Origin: Cytophagales bacterium
GTDB taxonomy: Bacteria; Bacteroidota; Bacteroidia; Cytophagales; Spirosomataceae
Assembly: GCA_024742395.1 (NCBI GenBank)
Contig: JANSYO010000016.1
Location: 1 to 64,000, forward strand
Length of the DNA: 64,000 nucleotides
Direction of reading: 5' to 3'
Shown one piece after another: positions 34,112 through 43,662 of the stretch. Made by a program: the position numbers and the translations under genes. Every line of letters starts with the position of its first letter. Positions within the stretch are counted from its first letter, which is position 1. The notes below the pieces were generated by a model that was not told the origin of the DNA, ran no database searches, and saw only the letters and a list, made by a program, of their open reading frames with translations.

Positions 34112-34723
34112 ATGACATTGATAACCAATTCATCTCCTTTCTACAAAAATATCCTTAGCACTGAATTTTATCAGTCCAAAGACACCTTAAGTTTAGCAAG
34201 AGCCTTACTCGGGAAAGAAATATTCCATGAAACAGCCGAAGGAATTCTCTCAGGAATTATTGTTGAAACAGAGGCCTACCTTCAGAACGATAAAGCCTGT
34301 CACGCGTATAAAGGCCTCACTGCACGAAATGCCCCTATGTTTGGTACTGCCGGTACATCATATATTTACTTTATTTATGGGGTACATCATTGCTTCAATA
34401 TTGTTTCCGGGCCTGATGGACTTGGAGAAGCTATCTTAATAAGGGCTTTGGAGCCAAAAACCGGACTGGATCAAATGAAGAAGAATAGAAGTAAAGAATC
34501 ATTGAAAGACTTATGTAGTGGCCCGGGAAAGCTTGTTCAGGCCATGGCTATTGACAAAAACTTTAATGGACATTCATTGACCGAACCACCGCTGTTCCTG
34601 AAACAAACCATGAAGGAATTTGAAATCATTGAAACCACTAGAGTCGGCATTGGAAAGGGAAAAGATGAACATCTCCCCTATCGTTTCTATATCAAAGGGA
34701 ATAAATTCATCAGCAAACCGTAA
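34112..34723 (+). CDS. 3-methyladenine DNA glycosylase, AAG/MPG type
   Basis: A 203-residue base-excision-repair enzyme. IIVETEAYLQNDKACHAYKGLTARN and MFGTAGTSYIYFIYGVHHCFNIV match the mammalian-type alkyladenine glycosylase family, with the catalytic Glu in ETEAY and the DNA-intercalating Tyr in YIYFIYG; CSGPGKLVQAM is another family motif. It removes alkylated purines such as 3-methyladenine and hypoxanthine from DNA. Start ATG at 34112; about 90 bases separate it from the tRNA gene on the opposite strand. The aminopeptidase P gene follows 26 bases downstream and may be co-transcribed. Confidence 0.93.
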   Translation: MTLITNSSPFYKNILSTEFYQSKDTLSLARALLGKEIFHETAEGILSGIIVETEAYLQNDKACHAYKGLTARNAPMFGTAGTSYIYFIYGVHHCFNIVSGPDGLGEAILIRALEPKTGLDQMKKNRSKESLKDLCSGPGKLVQAMAIDKNFNGHSLTEPPLFLKQTMKEFEIIETTRVGIGKGKDEHLPYRFYIKGNKFISKP

Positions 34724-34749
34724 ATTCGCAGATCAACAAACCAATAGAA

Positions 34750-36144
34750 ATGAAACTCTTCTCCGCAAAGACCTATATTGACCGAAGAAAACAGCTAAAA
34801 AATACAGTAGACAGTGGTCTTATTTTACTTCTTGGAAACGACGAGGCTTCCATGAATTATACAGACAACCACTACAGATACAGACAAGACAGCAGTTTTC
34901 TATATTATTTCGGACTGAATCAGCCCGGACTAAATGCACTTATTGATATAGATAATGATCAGGAAATCATTTTTGGTGATGAATTCACGCTCGATGATAT
35001 TATCTGGATTGGCCAGCAGGAAACCTTGCAAAGCAAAGCGAATAAAGTAGGTATTACGAAAGTAAACCCTACAGCACATTTTGAAAGTACCATCAAAGTA
35101 GCACAGAAATCTGGCAAGGCAATTCATTATCTTCCACCATACAGACACGACAATCTCCTAAAGCTTTCGCAGTGGCTCTCTACTCCTACTACACAAATTA
35201 AAATAGGAGCCTCGGTGGAGCTTATTAAAGCCATTGTTAAGCAACGCTCCATTAAGTCTGCGGAGGAAGTAGAACAGATGATAGAGGCGGTAAATATTAC
35301 CAAAGAAATGCATGTCAATGCCATGAAGAGTATTGCGGCTGGCAAATACGAATACGAAGTGGTTTCTGAAATTTACCGAACTGCCAAAGCAAATAATTCA
35401 TATTTGGCTTATCCGGCTATCTTTTCAATAAATGGTCAGACATTACACAATCATTATCACGGTGAGATAATGAAAGAAGGCCGATTAGTTTTGAATGACA
35501 GTGGGGCTGAAAACGCCATGTGTTATTCCGGCGACATTACACGTACAGCTCCGGTTTCAGGTGTTTTTACTGACAAGCAAAAAGAGATTTACAATATTGT
35601 TTTAGAGATGGAAGAAAGCTCTATTCAATCTCTTAAGCCTGGCATTCAATACCGTGACATACATCTTGCATCTAACAAGCTTATGTTAAACAGGTTGAGC
35701 GAACTGGGACTTGTGAAAGGTGATGTGAATGAGATGGTTTCACTGGGGATTGGTGGCCTCTTTATGCCTCATGGCTTGGGACATCAGATAGGCATGGATG
35801 TCCACGACATGGAAGACCTTGGTGAACAATTCGTGGGGTACAGAGATGGCCTTAGCAGAAGTACACAATTAGGGCTTAAGTCCTTACGACTAGCTAAAGA
35901 GCTGGAAGAGGGATTTGTTATTACCGTGGAGCCTGGATTGTATTTCGTACCAGATTTAATTGAGAAATGGAAGGCAGAGAGAAAACATACTGACTTCATC
36001 AATTACGAAAAACTCAAAGAATACTACGATTTTGGAGGAGTGAGAATAGAAGACGACATACTAATCACAACCTCAGGCCCTCAGGTTTTGGGTGATAGAA
36101 TTCCCAAAACGGTAGATGAGGTAGAAGAGACCATGAGATTCTAG
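34750..36144 (+). CDS. pepP: Xaa-Pro aminopeptidase (aminopeptidase P, M24B)
   Basis: A 464-residue cytosolic metallopeptidase that removes N-terminal residues ahead of proline. The N-terminal domain (LLLGNDEASMNYTDNHYRYRQDSSFLYYFG) precedes the pita-bread catalytic domain. Metal ligands are visible as LNDSGAENAMCYSGDITRT (two Asp), MPHGLGHQIGMDVHD (His), TVEPGLYFV (Glu) and GGVRIEDDI (Glu). This complete ligand set is typical of active enzymes. The stop codon TAG is shared in CTAG with the convergent lipoprotein gene. Confidence 0.93.
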   Translation: MKLFSAKTYIDRRKQLKNTVDSGLILLLGNDEASMNYTDNHYRYRQDSSFLYYFGLNQPGLNALIDIDNDQEIIFGDEFTLDDIIWIGQQETLQSKANKVGITKVNPTAHFESTIKVAQKSGKAIHYLPPYRHDNLLKLSQWLSTPTTQIKIGASVELIKAIVKQRSIKSAEEVEQMIEAVNITKEMHVNAMKSIAAGKYEYEVVSEIYRTAKANNSYLAYPAIFSINGQTLHNHYHGEIMKEGRLVLNDSGAENAMCYSGDITRTAPVSGVFTDKQKEIYNIVLEMEESSIQSLKPGIQYRDIHLASNKLMLNRLSELGLVKGDVNEMVSLGIGGLFMPHGLGHQIGMDVHDMEDLGEQFVGYRDGLSRSTQLGLKSLRLAKELEEGFVITVEPGLYFVPDLIEKWKAERKHTDFINYEKLKEYYDFGGVRIEDDILITTSGPQVLGDRIPKTVDEVEETMRF

Positions 36145-36536
36145 GCACATTTATAAACCATTGGCTCTTTATTCCATTCTACAGAATAAGTGCCATAATT
36201 GGTTTGTTCTGAGCCTACATAAATAGTAAAAGTAAGAACATTTCCTACGAGGCTGCCTTTAATGGTGGCCTCTTTTGCTTTATGCATTTCCGGGTCCTCA
36301 ATAGGAGCTCCATATTCCTGATAATACTTAGCAGATGTCTCAAAAGTACCTTCATTTAAATTGACCGGCATAGTTACTTCTGCATGGGCACAATCCAGCT
36401 CAATATACCAGCTGGTTTCAGTAACTTCCAATCTAACGTGATCTCCTCCCCAGTTTCCCACTTTTAGAGGCTCTATGGTTGTTGTAGAGCAAGATATCAG
36501 CAGTATCCCCCAAAAAAGGGTATATAAGTTTTTCAT
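36141..36536 (-). CDS. Small secreted lipoprotein, unknown function
   Basis: A 131-residue protein with a lipoprotein signal (MKNLYTLFWGILLISCS, lipobox LISC with Cys about residue 16). The mature part is beta-rich: VGNWGGDHVRLEVTETSWYIELDCAHAEV and LVGNVLTFTIYVGSEQ, with a conserved-looking WGGDH followed by ...CAHA; it resembles small lipocalin-like lipoproteins. It has no catalytic motif I recognise. The ATG at 36534-36536 is chosen because it gives the lipoprotein signal directly. The 3' end overlaps pepP by four bases (CTAG). Confidence 0.75.
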   Translation of the reverse strand: MKNLYTLFWGILLISCSTTTIEPLKVGNWGGDHVRLEVTETSWYIELDCAHAEVTMPVNLNEGTFETSAKYYQEYGAPIEDPEMHKAKEATIKGSLVGNVLTFTIYVGSEQTNYGTYSVEWNKEPMVYKCA

Positions 36537-36631
36537 AATTGAAACATATTTATGGTAAAGAGTTATATTCACTTAATGCATATTGACTGTAAAACGTTGT
36601 ATGCCAATACTAAACCCTTAATCTAAATCAT

Positions 36632-37048
36632 ATGGATTTCTCAAACATCAATTTTCTTGCTGTGCTCGTTGGAGGCGTTCTGGCCTTTGCTTTTGGAGCA
36701 TTATGGTACTCACCGGTATTATTTTCTAAAGCCTGGCAAAAAGAGGTAGGACTCACTGAGGCTGATTTGGCCGGAGCCAATATGGCTCAAATCTTCGGTA
36801 CCAGTCTGGTACTTATGCTGGTTATGTCTTTTGGTATGGCTATAATGCTCAGAGGCCATGATGATGGCGAGATCACCTGGCAAACAGGCTTAATGCATGG
36901 CCTTTACGTTGGGCTTATGTTTATCGCCACTTCTATTGGTATCAATATTCTTTACCAAAGAAGATCTTTCAAACTTTTCTTTATTGATGCTGGCTATCAA
37001 ATAATCATGGTCATGATTATGGGGGCCATTATAGGAGCCTGGGCATAA
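36632..37048 (+). CDS. DUF1761 membrane protein
   Basis: A 138-residue integral membrane protein with four hydrophobic segments. NINFLAVLVGGVLAFAFGALWYSPVLFSKAW is the DUF1761 signature; later segments are ALVLMLVMSFGMAIM-like, GLYVGLMFIATSIG and IIMVMIMGAIIG. Function is not known for the family. It stands alone and is followed by a terminator-like hairpin shared with the convergent dehydrogenase gene. Confidence 0.88.
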   Translation: MDFSNINFLAVLVGGVLAFAFGALWYSPVLFSKAWQKEVGLTEADLAGANMAQIFGTSLVLMLVMSFGMAIMLRGHDDGEITWQTGLMHGLYVGLMFIATSIGINILYQRRSFKLFFIDAGYQIIMVMIMGAIIGAWA

Positions 37049-37066
37049 TCTTTCTGACACATTTGA

Positions 37067-37093
37067 AAAGGAGTCCTCTCTCAGGATTCCTTT
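37067..37093. terminator. Hairpin between DUF1761 and convergent dehydrogenase
   Basis: AAAGGAGTCCT and AGGATTCCTTT form an 11-bp stem with one G-T pair around a CTCTC loop, overlapping the stop of the dehydrogenase gene. A T-rich run (TTTCATTTATTT) follows on the plus strand. Confidence 0.6.
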
Positions 37094-38082
37094 CATTTAT
37101 TTAGGTCAAAGAGTACTTTACCACCAGACATATTCTTAGAATACAGCTCAAAAGCCTCTTTATAATTATCCAGCGGTAGAGACTTCTGTATAGTGGTCTC
37201 AAAACCATTCTTAAGCATGGTTTGTACCTTTCGTGTGTCTGACATTGACTTCAAAAAACTCTTTCTGCTTGCAGTTTTACTTAACCAATAGCCTTCAAGC
37301 TTATATTCATAGAATATGAAGTCCTGTGGTGATAGCACCGGAGGATTCTCAAAATCAAGTCTGCCGTAAATAATCATTTTAGACTGAGCCGGCAGACATC
37401 TTAAAATATCAAATGGTAAAGAGCCTCCACCTACTGCGTCAAGAAATAATACTTTCCCGAATTGGCCGGCCCATTCTTTTAATTGCCCCTTCCAATTATC
37501 TGCTGAGCTATTAACTACCAAATCGACTCTCCTGCTCTGAAGCTCTTGTACCTGGCTTTCTTTTCTTACCACACCTGCAAATCCTAAACCATGTTTTCTG
37601 GCTTGGTACAATACCATCTTACTTAAAGAAGAGGCCGCAGCATCCATTACAATGCCACCATAACCTTCTTTTTTTGCCATTTCACCTAATTCAACCGCAG
37701 TGAGCGGATTGACAAAAGACATCGAAGCTTGTTCGTAAGAAACGCTTTTAGATAACACCACACACTTAGTGGCATCTGTAAGCATGTATTCTGCCCAGGT
37801 ACCATCTCCTTTGTTATTAGCCACACAGGCTACCCGTTTTCCTTTAAGATAATTGGCATAAAAACCTCCACCAGAAGCAATAACCTCCCCGCTCCCTTCA
37901 AAACCCGGAACTGTTGGTAAGGGTCTTTGAACTCCATAACCTCCTGTCAGAAAAGCCAAGTCCGAGGGATTTATGGGGCTGTACGCCATTTTAATTAAAA
38001 CCTCTCCTTTTTTAAGATTTTGCGGTGTTGGAATATCCACCAACTCAATTTTGTTTGGCTCTACCAGATGAAGTGCTTTCAT
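37093..38082 (-). CDS. Zinc-free MDR-family oxidoreductase (quinone-reductase-like)
   Basis: A 329-residue medium-chain dehydrogenase/reductase. VLIKMAYSPINPSDLAFLTGGYG and VPGFEGSGEVIASGGG give the GroES-like domain; the nucleotide-binding region is atypical, with GIVMDAAASSLSKMVLYQARKHG instead of a GxGxxG, and has no zinc ligands. Related proteins act as NADPH:quinone or alkenal reductases; the substrate cannot be assigned. It starts nine bases after the cysM stop on the same strand, so it is likely the third gene of a cysE-cysM transcript. Confidence 0.82.
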   Translation of the reverse strand: MKALHLVEPNKIELVDIPTPQNLKKGEVLIKMAYSPINPSDLAFLTGGYGVQRPLPTVPGFEGSGEVIASGGGFYANYLKGKRVACVANNKGDGTWAEYMLTDATKCVVLSKSVSYEQASMSFVNPLTAVELGEMAKKEGYGGIVMDAAASSLSKMVLYQARKHGLGFAGVVRKESQVQELQSRRVDLVVNSSADNWKGQLKEWAGQFGKVLFLDAVGGGSLPFDILRCLPAQSKMIIYGRLDFENPPVLSPQDFIFYEYKLEGYWLSKTASRKSFLKSMSDTRKVQTMLKNGFETTIQKSLPLDNYKEAFELYSKNMSGGKVLFDLNK

Positions 38083-38091
38083 ATGTTTGTT

Positions 38092-38967
38092 TTATGATGC
38101 AAATAAATCACTGCTCAAATACCTGTCTCCCCTGTCGCACACGATAAAAACTATCAGGCCTTCTTCTAATTCTTCTGCCAGCTGAAGTGCCGCAAAAGCC
38201 GCACCTCCACTACTCATTCCTGCAAAAATTGATTCTGTTTTGGCAAGTTCTCTTGCCGTTTTGGTGGCATTCTCAGTGGAAATATCAATTACTCTGTCTA
38301 CACGTGATGGATCAAATATCTTAGGAAGATACTCCTTAGGCCATCTTCTAATTCCTGGAATTGAGGAACCATCTGTTGGCTGACAGCCAACTATCTGAAT
38401 GTCTTCATTTTGTTCTTTCAGGTACTTTGAAGTGCCCATGATAGTTCCAGTTGTTCCCATTGAACTCACAAAATGAGTCACTTTCCCGTCGGTATCTCTC
38501 CAAATCTCAGGACCCGTGCTCATGTAATGTGCTTCATAATTGTCAGGGTTGGCAAACTGATTAAACTGATAATACTCGTCTAATTGCCCTTTTTCATCCG
38601 CATAGTCTCTGCAAGCCTCAATTCCATCCAGAAGAATCACTGTGGCACCATAGGCCTCCATAGTTTGCATTCTTTCTTTGGTGCTATTTGAAGGTAAAAC
38701 GAGTTCTATCTCCAGATCGAACTGCCGGGCAATCATGGCTAAAGCAATGCCGGTATTACCACTGGTAGCCTCTATTAGCTTCATACCCGGCTTGATGTCG
38801 CCTCTGTCTAAAGCTGCCCGAATCATATTCAAAGCAGCCCTGTCTTTGACAGAACCTCCCGGATTATCACCCTCCAGCTTACCAAAAACTTTGACTTTGG
38901 GATTCCTATTTAATCTTTTAATTTCTACCAATGGGGTATTTCCCACCAGGTCTAATATTGTGGCCAT
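38092..38967 (-). CDS. cysM: Cysteine synthase B (O-acetylserine sulfhydrylase)
   Basis: A 291-residue PLP enzyme that makes cysteine from O-acetylserine and sulfide. KLEGDNPGGSVKDRAA holds the PLP Lys41, EATSGNTGIALAM the substrate loop, and SSMGTTGTIMG the phosphate-binding glycine-rich loop, all typical; KLEGDNPGGS and the short length favour the CysM rather than the CysK subgroup. It lies one base downstream of cysE in the same direction, and the product of CysE is its substrate. A full-length enzyme with no visible defects. Confidence 0.93.
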   Translation of the reverse strand: MATILDLVGNTPLVEIKRLNRNPKVKVFGKLEGDNPGGSVKDRAALNMIRAALDRGDIKPGMKLIEATSGNTGIALAMIARQFDLEIELVLPSNSTKERMQTMEAYGATVILLDGIEACRDYADEKGQLDEYYQFNQFANPDNYEAHYMSTGPEIWRDTDGKVTHFVSSMGTTGTIMGTSKYLKEQNEDIQIVGCQPTDGSSIPGIRRWPKEYLPKIFDPSRVDRVIDISTENATKTARELAKTESIFAGMSSGGAAFAALQLAEELEEGLIVFIVCDRGDRYLSSDLFAS

Positions 38968-38968
38968 G

Positions 38969-39778
38969 TTATACGAGTTCTCTCTCTTTAACTTCTATTT
39001 CTGGTTTGTGGTAGGCTATACTGTTGCCTGGTACGCTCTTAGTGAGCCATACGTTCCCTCCAATAATACTTCCCTTTCCTATGACAGTTTCGCCACCAAG
39101 TATAGTCGCGTTAGCGTAGATAACCACATTATCTTCTACCGTAGGATGTCTTTTCACATTGGCTAGGCTTTTATCAACACTCAATGCCCCCAGTGTAACC
39201 CCCTGATATATTTTTACATGTTTTCCTATCACGCAGGTTCCGCCTATGACTATCCCGCTACCATGGTCTATAAAGAAATGCTCTCCAATCTCCGCTCCCG
39301 GATGTATGTCTATTCCGGTTATGGAATGAGAATATTCTGTTAAAATTCTAGGTATTAATGGAATGTCCATTTTTAACAACATATTGGCTAAACGATAATA
39401 AGAAATCGCCTTAAACCCCGGATACGCTCTGATTACTTCAAACTCAGAAGTAGCCGCCGGATCTCCCGCCATAATGGCCTGAACGTCTGTATTCAACACC
39501 CTGAATAACTCAGGCAAAGATTCTTTGAATTTTGTTGCTCTTTCGTCATTATTGCAGTCTTTGCACTGATCAGTGGCATTTAAAATATGCTTAAGTTCAT
39601 TTCCCAAATTCCATATTTCTCCCTCAATTTCATGAATACTAGGGAAGAAGTCTTTGGCTTGTTCTGGAAACAATAAATTAAATACCTCATTTGCCCAGGC
39701 ACCTATCTTACTGGTAGGTGGTACGGCTTCAGTTTCCTGATGTTTTTTGTAGATGTACTGCAGAAATTGCTGCTTCAT
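38969..39778 (-). CDS. cysE: Serine O-acetyltransferase
   Basis: A 269-residue transferase that forms O-acetylserine from serine and acetyl-CoA, the first step of cysteine synthesis. The C-terminal left-handed beta-helix of hexapeptide repeats is evident: GIDIHPGAEIGEHFFIDHGSGIVIGGTCVIGKHVKIYQGVTLG, with catalytic His residues in FIDHG and DIHPG. The N-terminal domain ends in the CysE-type segment EVIRAYPGFKAISYYRLAN. The ATG at 39776-39778 (MKQQFLQYIY) is preferred; a 17-codon longer frame extends upstream. The stop is one base before the cysM start. Confidence 0.92.
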   Translation of the reverse strand: MKQQFLQYIYKKHQETEAVPPTSKIGAWANEVFNLLFPEQAKDFFPSIHEIEGEIWNLGNELKHILNATDQCKDCNNDERATKFKESLPELFRVLNTDVQAIMAGDPAATSEFEVIRAYPGFKAISYYRLANMLLKMDIPLIPRILTEYSHSITGIDIHPGAEIGEHFFIDHGSGIVIGGTCVIGKHVKIYQGVTLGALSVDKSLANVKRHPTVEDNVVIYANATILGGETVIGKGSIIGGNVWLTKSVPGNSIAYHKPEIEVKERELV

Positions 39779-39871
39779 ACCGAAAGGTTGTTTTGGAAGG
39801 TAAACGAACAATTTACCTGCCACGTTCATGTCAATTCATGAATTTACGCCAAATTTCAAGATTCTATCGAC

Positions 39872-42265
39872 TTACTCTAAGGTAAAGTTATAAGCAAGAG
39901 ACACCACAGGGATTTTAAAAATATGAAGTTTATAGGCTTTTGTCAGGTTATTCTCCGTTTTAAAAAATACAGAATATACATTCTTTCGGGCATAAACATT
40001 ATAAACTGAAAATGCCCAGTTGCCTTTCCATCGCTTGTCTTTTAAAGAAGGATTATAAATATTCCAGGCCAAATCTAACCTGTGGTAATCCGGAATTCTT
40101 TTATTATTTCGCTGATCATAGAATGGGTATAAGCTGTTCAGATAATTGACAAAACCAACCGGCTCAGTGTAAGGTCTGCCGGTATTATACACAAAATTAA
40201 AAGAGAAGGAGTTACTCTTATCTACATTAAACTCTAATGAAGCATTAAAGCTGTGGGGGCGATCATAATTAGCCGCATACCATTCGCCTCCGTTTACCTT
40301 TTCCAGAATATTTGCTCCTTCGTCTACTTTATTAAAGGTACGGGAAAAAGTATAATTGGCCCAGCCGGTGAAAACACCCTTTTTCTTTGACACCATAGCC
40401 TCTATGCCATAGGCTTTACTGATTCCCTGCACCAATTGGGTTTCAGGAAATGACTGCAGTAAGAAATCTGCTCCCGGCTTATAATCAATCATATTATTTG
40501 TAAACCTGTAGTAGCCTTCCAGAGTAGCTTCATAAATACCATCTGTGAAGTTCTTGTAAAGGCCTGCGGTAAATAAATGACTTATTTGAGGTTTTATGTG
40601 CGAATCACTTGTTTTCCATCTTGACGTAGGAATAGGCGTGGTGGTATTTGAAACAATCTGAATGTATTGACGCATCAGGTTGTATCCAAACTTAATGGAA
40701 CTACCCTCATTTACAGAATATCTCAAACCAAATCTGGGCTCAAATCCTCCATATGTTTTAATAATTTCCGCGTCAGAATACGTAGTATTTTCCAATACAG
40801 AAAAGTCATCTCTGGGCTGATCTTCTCTGTAGGCTCTGACGGTAGCTGGCCCCAAATTGGTAAACAGGCTGTAGCGAAGCCCCATAGTTAAGGCCAGCTT
40901 AGGGTTTAAACTGAGTTCCTCGTCTATAAATGCAGCCCACTCGTTACCTTGCTCTTGCGGAGTCTGTATATAATTTACACTTGGGCTATTCCCAGGATTT
41001 AGAGTGCCTGGATTGATTTGATAATTGGTAAAAACCGCTCCGATCTCTGTTTTGTGTTTCTCATTTTGATAATAAGTGCTGGCCTTTAATTGCCTCTGCC
41101 TTACCCCAGATTCCAGCTTAATCGGGTTTTCAGTTTCCAGTTCTCTGGTAGCAATAGTTGGCTTATAAGCAGCAATCATTGCGGAAAGCTGAAAGTCCAT
41201 TTTGTCATTTAACCTATGTGTCAGCTTGCCTGTCCCATTCAAAGTTTTATGTTCAAAAAAAGTAGTAGTACCCACTACATTAGGGAGGTTTGTCAGGAGA
41301 TTTGTTTGAAAGAAGTCAGAGTTTAAATAAGCCGTGGCAGTAAAGGTATTTTTATTGTTAATTCGCCAAAAACCTTTAGCTACTCCCTCACCAAAAGTTG
41401 CTTTAATTGCCTCTAAATCACTATCAATAAATGGCAATAACCCATCATGATAAGATCCTCTTGCAGCCACATAAATAGCTGCTTTATCTTTGACAATCGG
41501 GACATTTACCATTAGCTTTTCAGAAATCAGGCTTATGCCACCCTTGACTCTAAACTTAGTCAGGTCAGGATTTTGCAGAGCAATATCCATTACCGAAGCT
41601 GCTCTACCACCATACCTTGCCGGTACATTCCCTTTATAAATATCCAAATTCCTGACGGCATCAGGGGGAGTAACGGAAAAGAGCCCAAACATATGTGTAG
41701 GATTAAAAATGGGCATATCATCTATCAAAATCAGGTTTTGATCTGTGGTACCCCCTCTAATATTTACTCCATTGGAAGCCTCCCCCACACTGGTCACTCC
41801 GGGCAGCATTTGAATACTTCTGAAAATATCTATTTCACCAAAAGCCGAAGGGATTTTCTCCAGCGTTTTGATATTGATGGAGTTTGCTCCTAACACAGGT
41901 TTCCTCACATTTTGATCAAAGCCTTTACTGGTCACTACAACTTGTTCCAGCCGGTTACTCACTTCTTCCAGTTTAACAGTACCCTCTATATATGACCTGC
42001 CCGCTGGTAAAATAATCCATTGCGAAACATAACCGGTATACCTTATTTGTATTACATTCTCGGCGTATGGCAACTCCACATAAAACTTACCCTTCGCATC
42101 CGTTTTTTGCCCCTTGTTCTTGCCTTGATAATTCACCAATATCGTGGCACCTTCCAGCACATCGTTTGTCAGAGAATCAACCACCGTTCCGGAGGCAAAA
42201 ATTTGTGCTTTTACAGTAGAAGTAAAGCATGCAAGTATGATAAATACGTAGACTACTTTTTTCAT
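39872..42265 (-). CDS. TonB-dependent receptor with carboxypeptidase-like N-domain
   Basis: A 797-residue outer-membrane receptor with signal peptide (MKKVVYVFIILACFTSTVKAQ). Residues ~22-100 are a CarboxypepD_reg-like domain (FASGTVVDSLTNDVLEGATI), followed by the plug (LPGVTSVGEASNGVNIRGGTTDQNLILIDDMPIF) and a long beta-barrel ending in an aromatic C-terminal strand (VVSLAYNFTLE). It is translated immediately after the DUF4249 gene with no spacer between stop and start. Pairs of this type import unknown ligands in Bacteroidota; the ligand cannot be read. The lack of a SusD partner argues against a classical glycan uptake pair. Confidence 0.93.
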   Translation of the reverse strand: MKKVVYVFIILACFTSTVKAQIFASGTVVDSLTNDVLEGATILVNYQGKNKGQKTDAKGKFYVELPYAENVIQIRYTGYVSQWIILPAGRSYIEGTVKLEEVSNRLEQVVVTSKGFDQNVRKPVLGANSINIKTLEKIPSAFGEIDIFRSIQMLPGVTSVGEASNGVNIRGGTTDQNLILIDDMPIFNPTHMFGLFSVTPPDAVRNLDIYKGNVPARYGGRAASVMDIALQNPDLTKFRVKGGISLISEKLMVNVPIVKDKAAIYVAARGSYHDGLLPFIDSDLEAIKATFGEGVAKGFWRINNKNTFTATAYLNSDFFQTNLLTNLPNVVGTTTFFEHKTLNGTGKLTHRLNDKMDFQLSAMIAAYKPTIATRELETENPIKLESGVRQRQLKASTYYQNEKHKTEIGAVFTNYQINPGTLNPGNSPSVNYIQTPQEQGNEWAAFIDEELSLNPKLALTMGLRYSLFTNLGPATVRAYREDQPRDDFSVLENTTYSDAEIIKTYGGFEPRFGLRYSVNEGSSIKFGYNLMRQYIQIVSNTTTPIPTSRWKTSDSHIKPQISHLFTAGLYKNFTDGIYEATLEGYYRFTNNMIDYKPGADFLLQSFPETQLVQGISKAYGIEAMVSKKKGVFTGWANYTFSRTFNKVDEGANILEKVNGGEWYAANYDRPHSFNASLEFNVDKSNSFSFNFVYNTGRPYTEPVGFVNYLNSLYPFYDQRNNKRIPDYHRLDLAWNIYNPSLKDKRWKGNWAFSVYNVYARKNVYSVFFKTENNLTKAYKLHIFKIPVVSLAYNFTLE

Positions 42266-43480
42266 TTACAATCCAAATTGCCAGTTACGTGGAGCTATCG
42301 GGGTTCTGTTTTCTGAAGCTTCGCAATTCGCCAATGGCACCAGAGCCCGGTAAGTGCCGTCAGGTTCAAAAATTGGGTCTCTGTTATTCAAAACAGCGAA
42401 AAGATGATCAGGAATAGCTCCCGAGGCATCTGTTCTTGACAACATATGTCGTAATTCGGTGACTGCAGAGGCCGTAAAATATCCCAACACTAACTCATCT
42501 TTAGCTTCGACATTTAAAACGTTACTTTTTATAGGAGCCGGTGGCGTATCGGCCAATGAACCCGAATTTATTGACTGGTCTTCAATCAATTTCAAATACC
42601 TGAACGCTCCGGGAGTCAAAGACTTTTGTTGAATGGTTACCAGACATGAGTTGGCCTGTAAAACCGGTACCTGAGCCACCAGTTTATTGCTTTGTGTTTG
42701 CCCGTTTGTGAAAACATCAGAAAATATCTGAATATCTTCTCCCGGGAAAATCTCCCAGCAAAATCCACTACAACTATAATCAAAGAGGGTATTTGGGTGT
42801 AAATTATTGTCAAGAATGCACTGGCCACCAGAGCTGGCCGTTTCATCATCTTTGGTATAAAAACTTTGCTTACAGGTTTGACAAATTTTCTGTATTTCGT
42901 AATCCGTCCACGACCAACTATAGAAATTTTGCTCCGCCACCGGATCATCAAACTCTATGTAAAAATCATGGGTAGGAATCTGTAAATTATATAATCTTGG
43001 AGTTTTAATACCTTCAGGATTATAGCGTATTTCAAAATCTTTTATTTCTGAAACAGGCAGCATCTCTTCAACAGAAGATTCATATTTTCTGCCATCGCTT
43101 ATGCTAATTTTCAATTGATAAGTATTGCCTATGGCTGCAAAAAAGCCCAAGGGCATTTGGTACACTCCAGGTGCGGTTTCGTTTAAACTGTATTCCTGCG
43201 TCCCATTCTCTATTACTCTAACATCTGCCCTACTTACAGCTACCGCCTTATTGTCTTTAGAGAAAATAGTTTTGCTGAATTCAGTACTGACAAACTCGGT
43301 CTGGTCATCTGTTTCAAAAACCTTAACTACTTGAGGCTGATCTCCCACATTGGTAATTGTGCCTTCCACAATAAGGTACTTTTTGCTGGCAGCAATATCT
43401 ACCTCATACGTATCAACACATGAAAAAAACAATGCCAGAACAATGAAAAACAGAGCAATACTCTTTCCTGAAATATTCAT
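42266..43480 (-). CDS. DUF4249 lipoprotein, partner of TonB receptor
   Basis: A 404-residue lipoprotein (IALFFIVLALFFSCVD, lipobox Cys about 20-22). The body (YLIVEGTITN..GDQPQVVKVFETDD at the start, then MPLGFFAAIGNTYQLKISISDGRKY and CEIFPGEDIQIF-like segments) matches the DUF4249 family, whose genes are almost always next to TonB receptors. It is assumed to sit on the periplasmic or surface side of the receptor and help ligand capture. Several Cys residues, including QKICQTCKQ, lie in the middle. The ATG at 43478-43480 (MNISGK) is chosen; the longer frame would need TTG at 43486. Its TAA stop is directly followed by the receptor ATG. Confidence 0.88.
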   Translation of the reverse strand: MNISGKSIALFFIVLALFFSCVDTYEVDIAASKKYLIVEGTITNVGDQPQVVKVFETDDQTEFVSTEFSKTIFSKDNKAVAVSRADVRVIENGTQEYSLNETAPGVYQMPLGFFAAIGNTYQLKISISDGRKYESSVEEMLPVSEIKDFEIRYNPEGIKTPRLYNLQIPTHDFYIEFDDPVAEQNFYSWSWTDYEIQKICQTCKQSFYTKDDETASSGGQCILDNNLHPNTLFDYSCSGFCWEIFPGEDIQIFSDVFTNGQTQSNKLVAQVPVLQANSCLVTIQQKSLTPGAFRYLKLIEDQSINSGSLADTPPAPIKSNVLNVEAKDELVLGYFTASAVTELRHMLSRTDASGAIPDHLFAVLNNRDPIFEPDGTYRALVPLANCEASENRTPIAPRNWQFGL

Positions 43481-43662
43481 AAACAATACCCCTGCTTATT
43501 TCAAGGGTACACATAGGTTAAGGCTACGAAAATACACAATTAATCTCATCAGAATGAATTAAGCTCAAAACTGTCAATCTGTCAGTCTTTGGCTGATTGG
43601 AATATACTTTGATCATTAAGCCTTTACAAGAATAGAATTAACACTTAAATCATAAATACAAC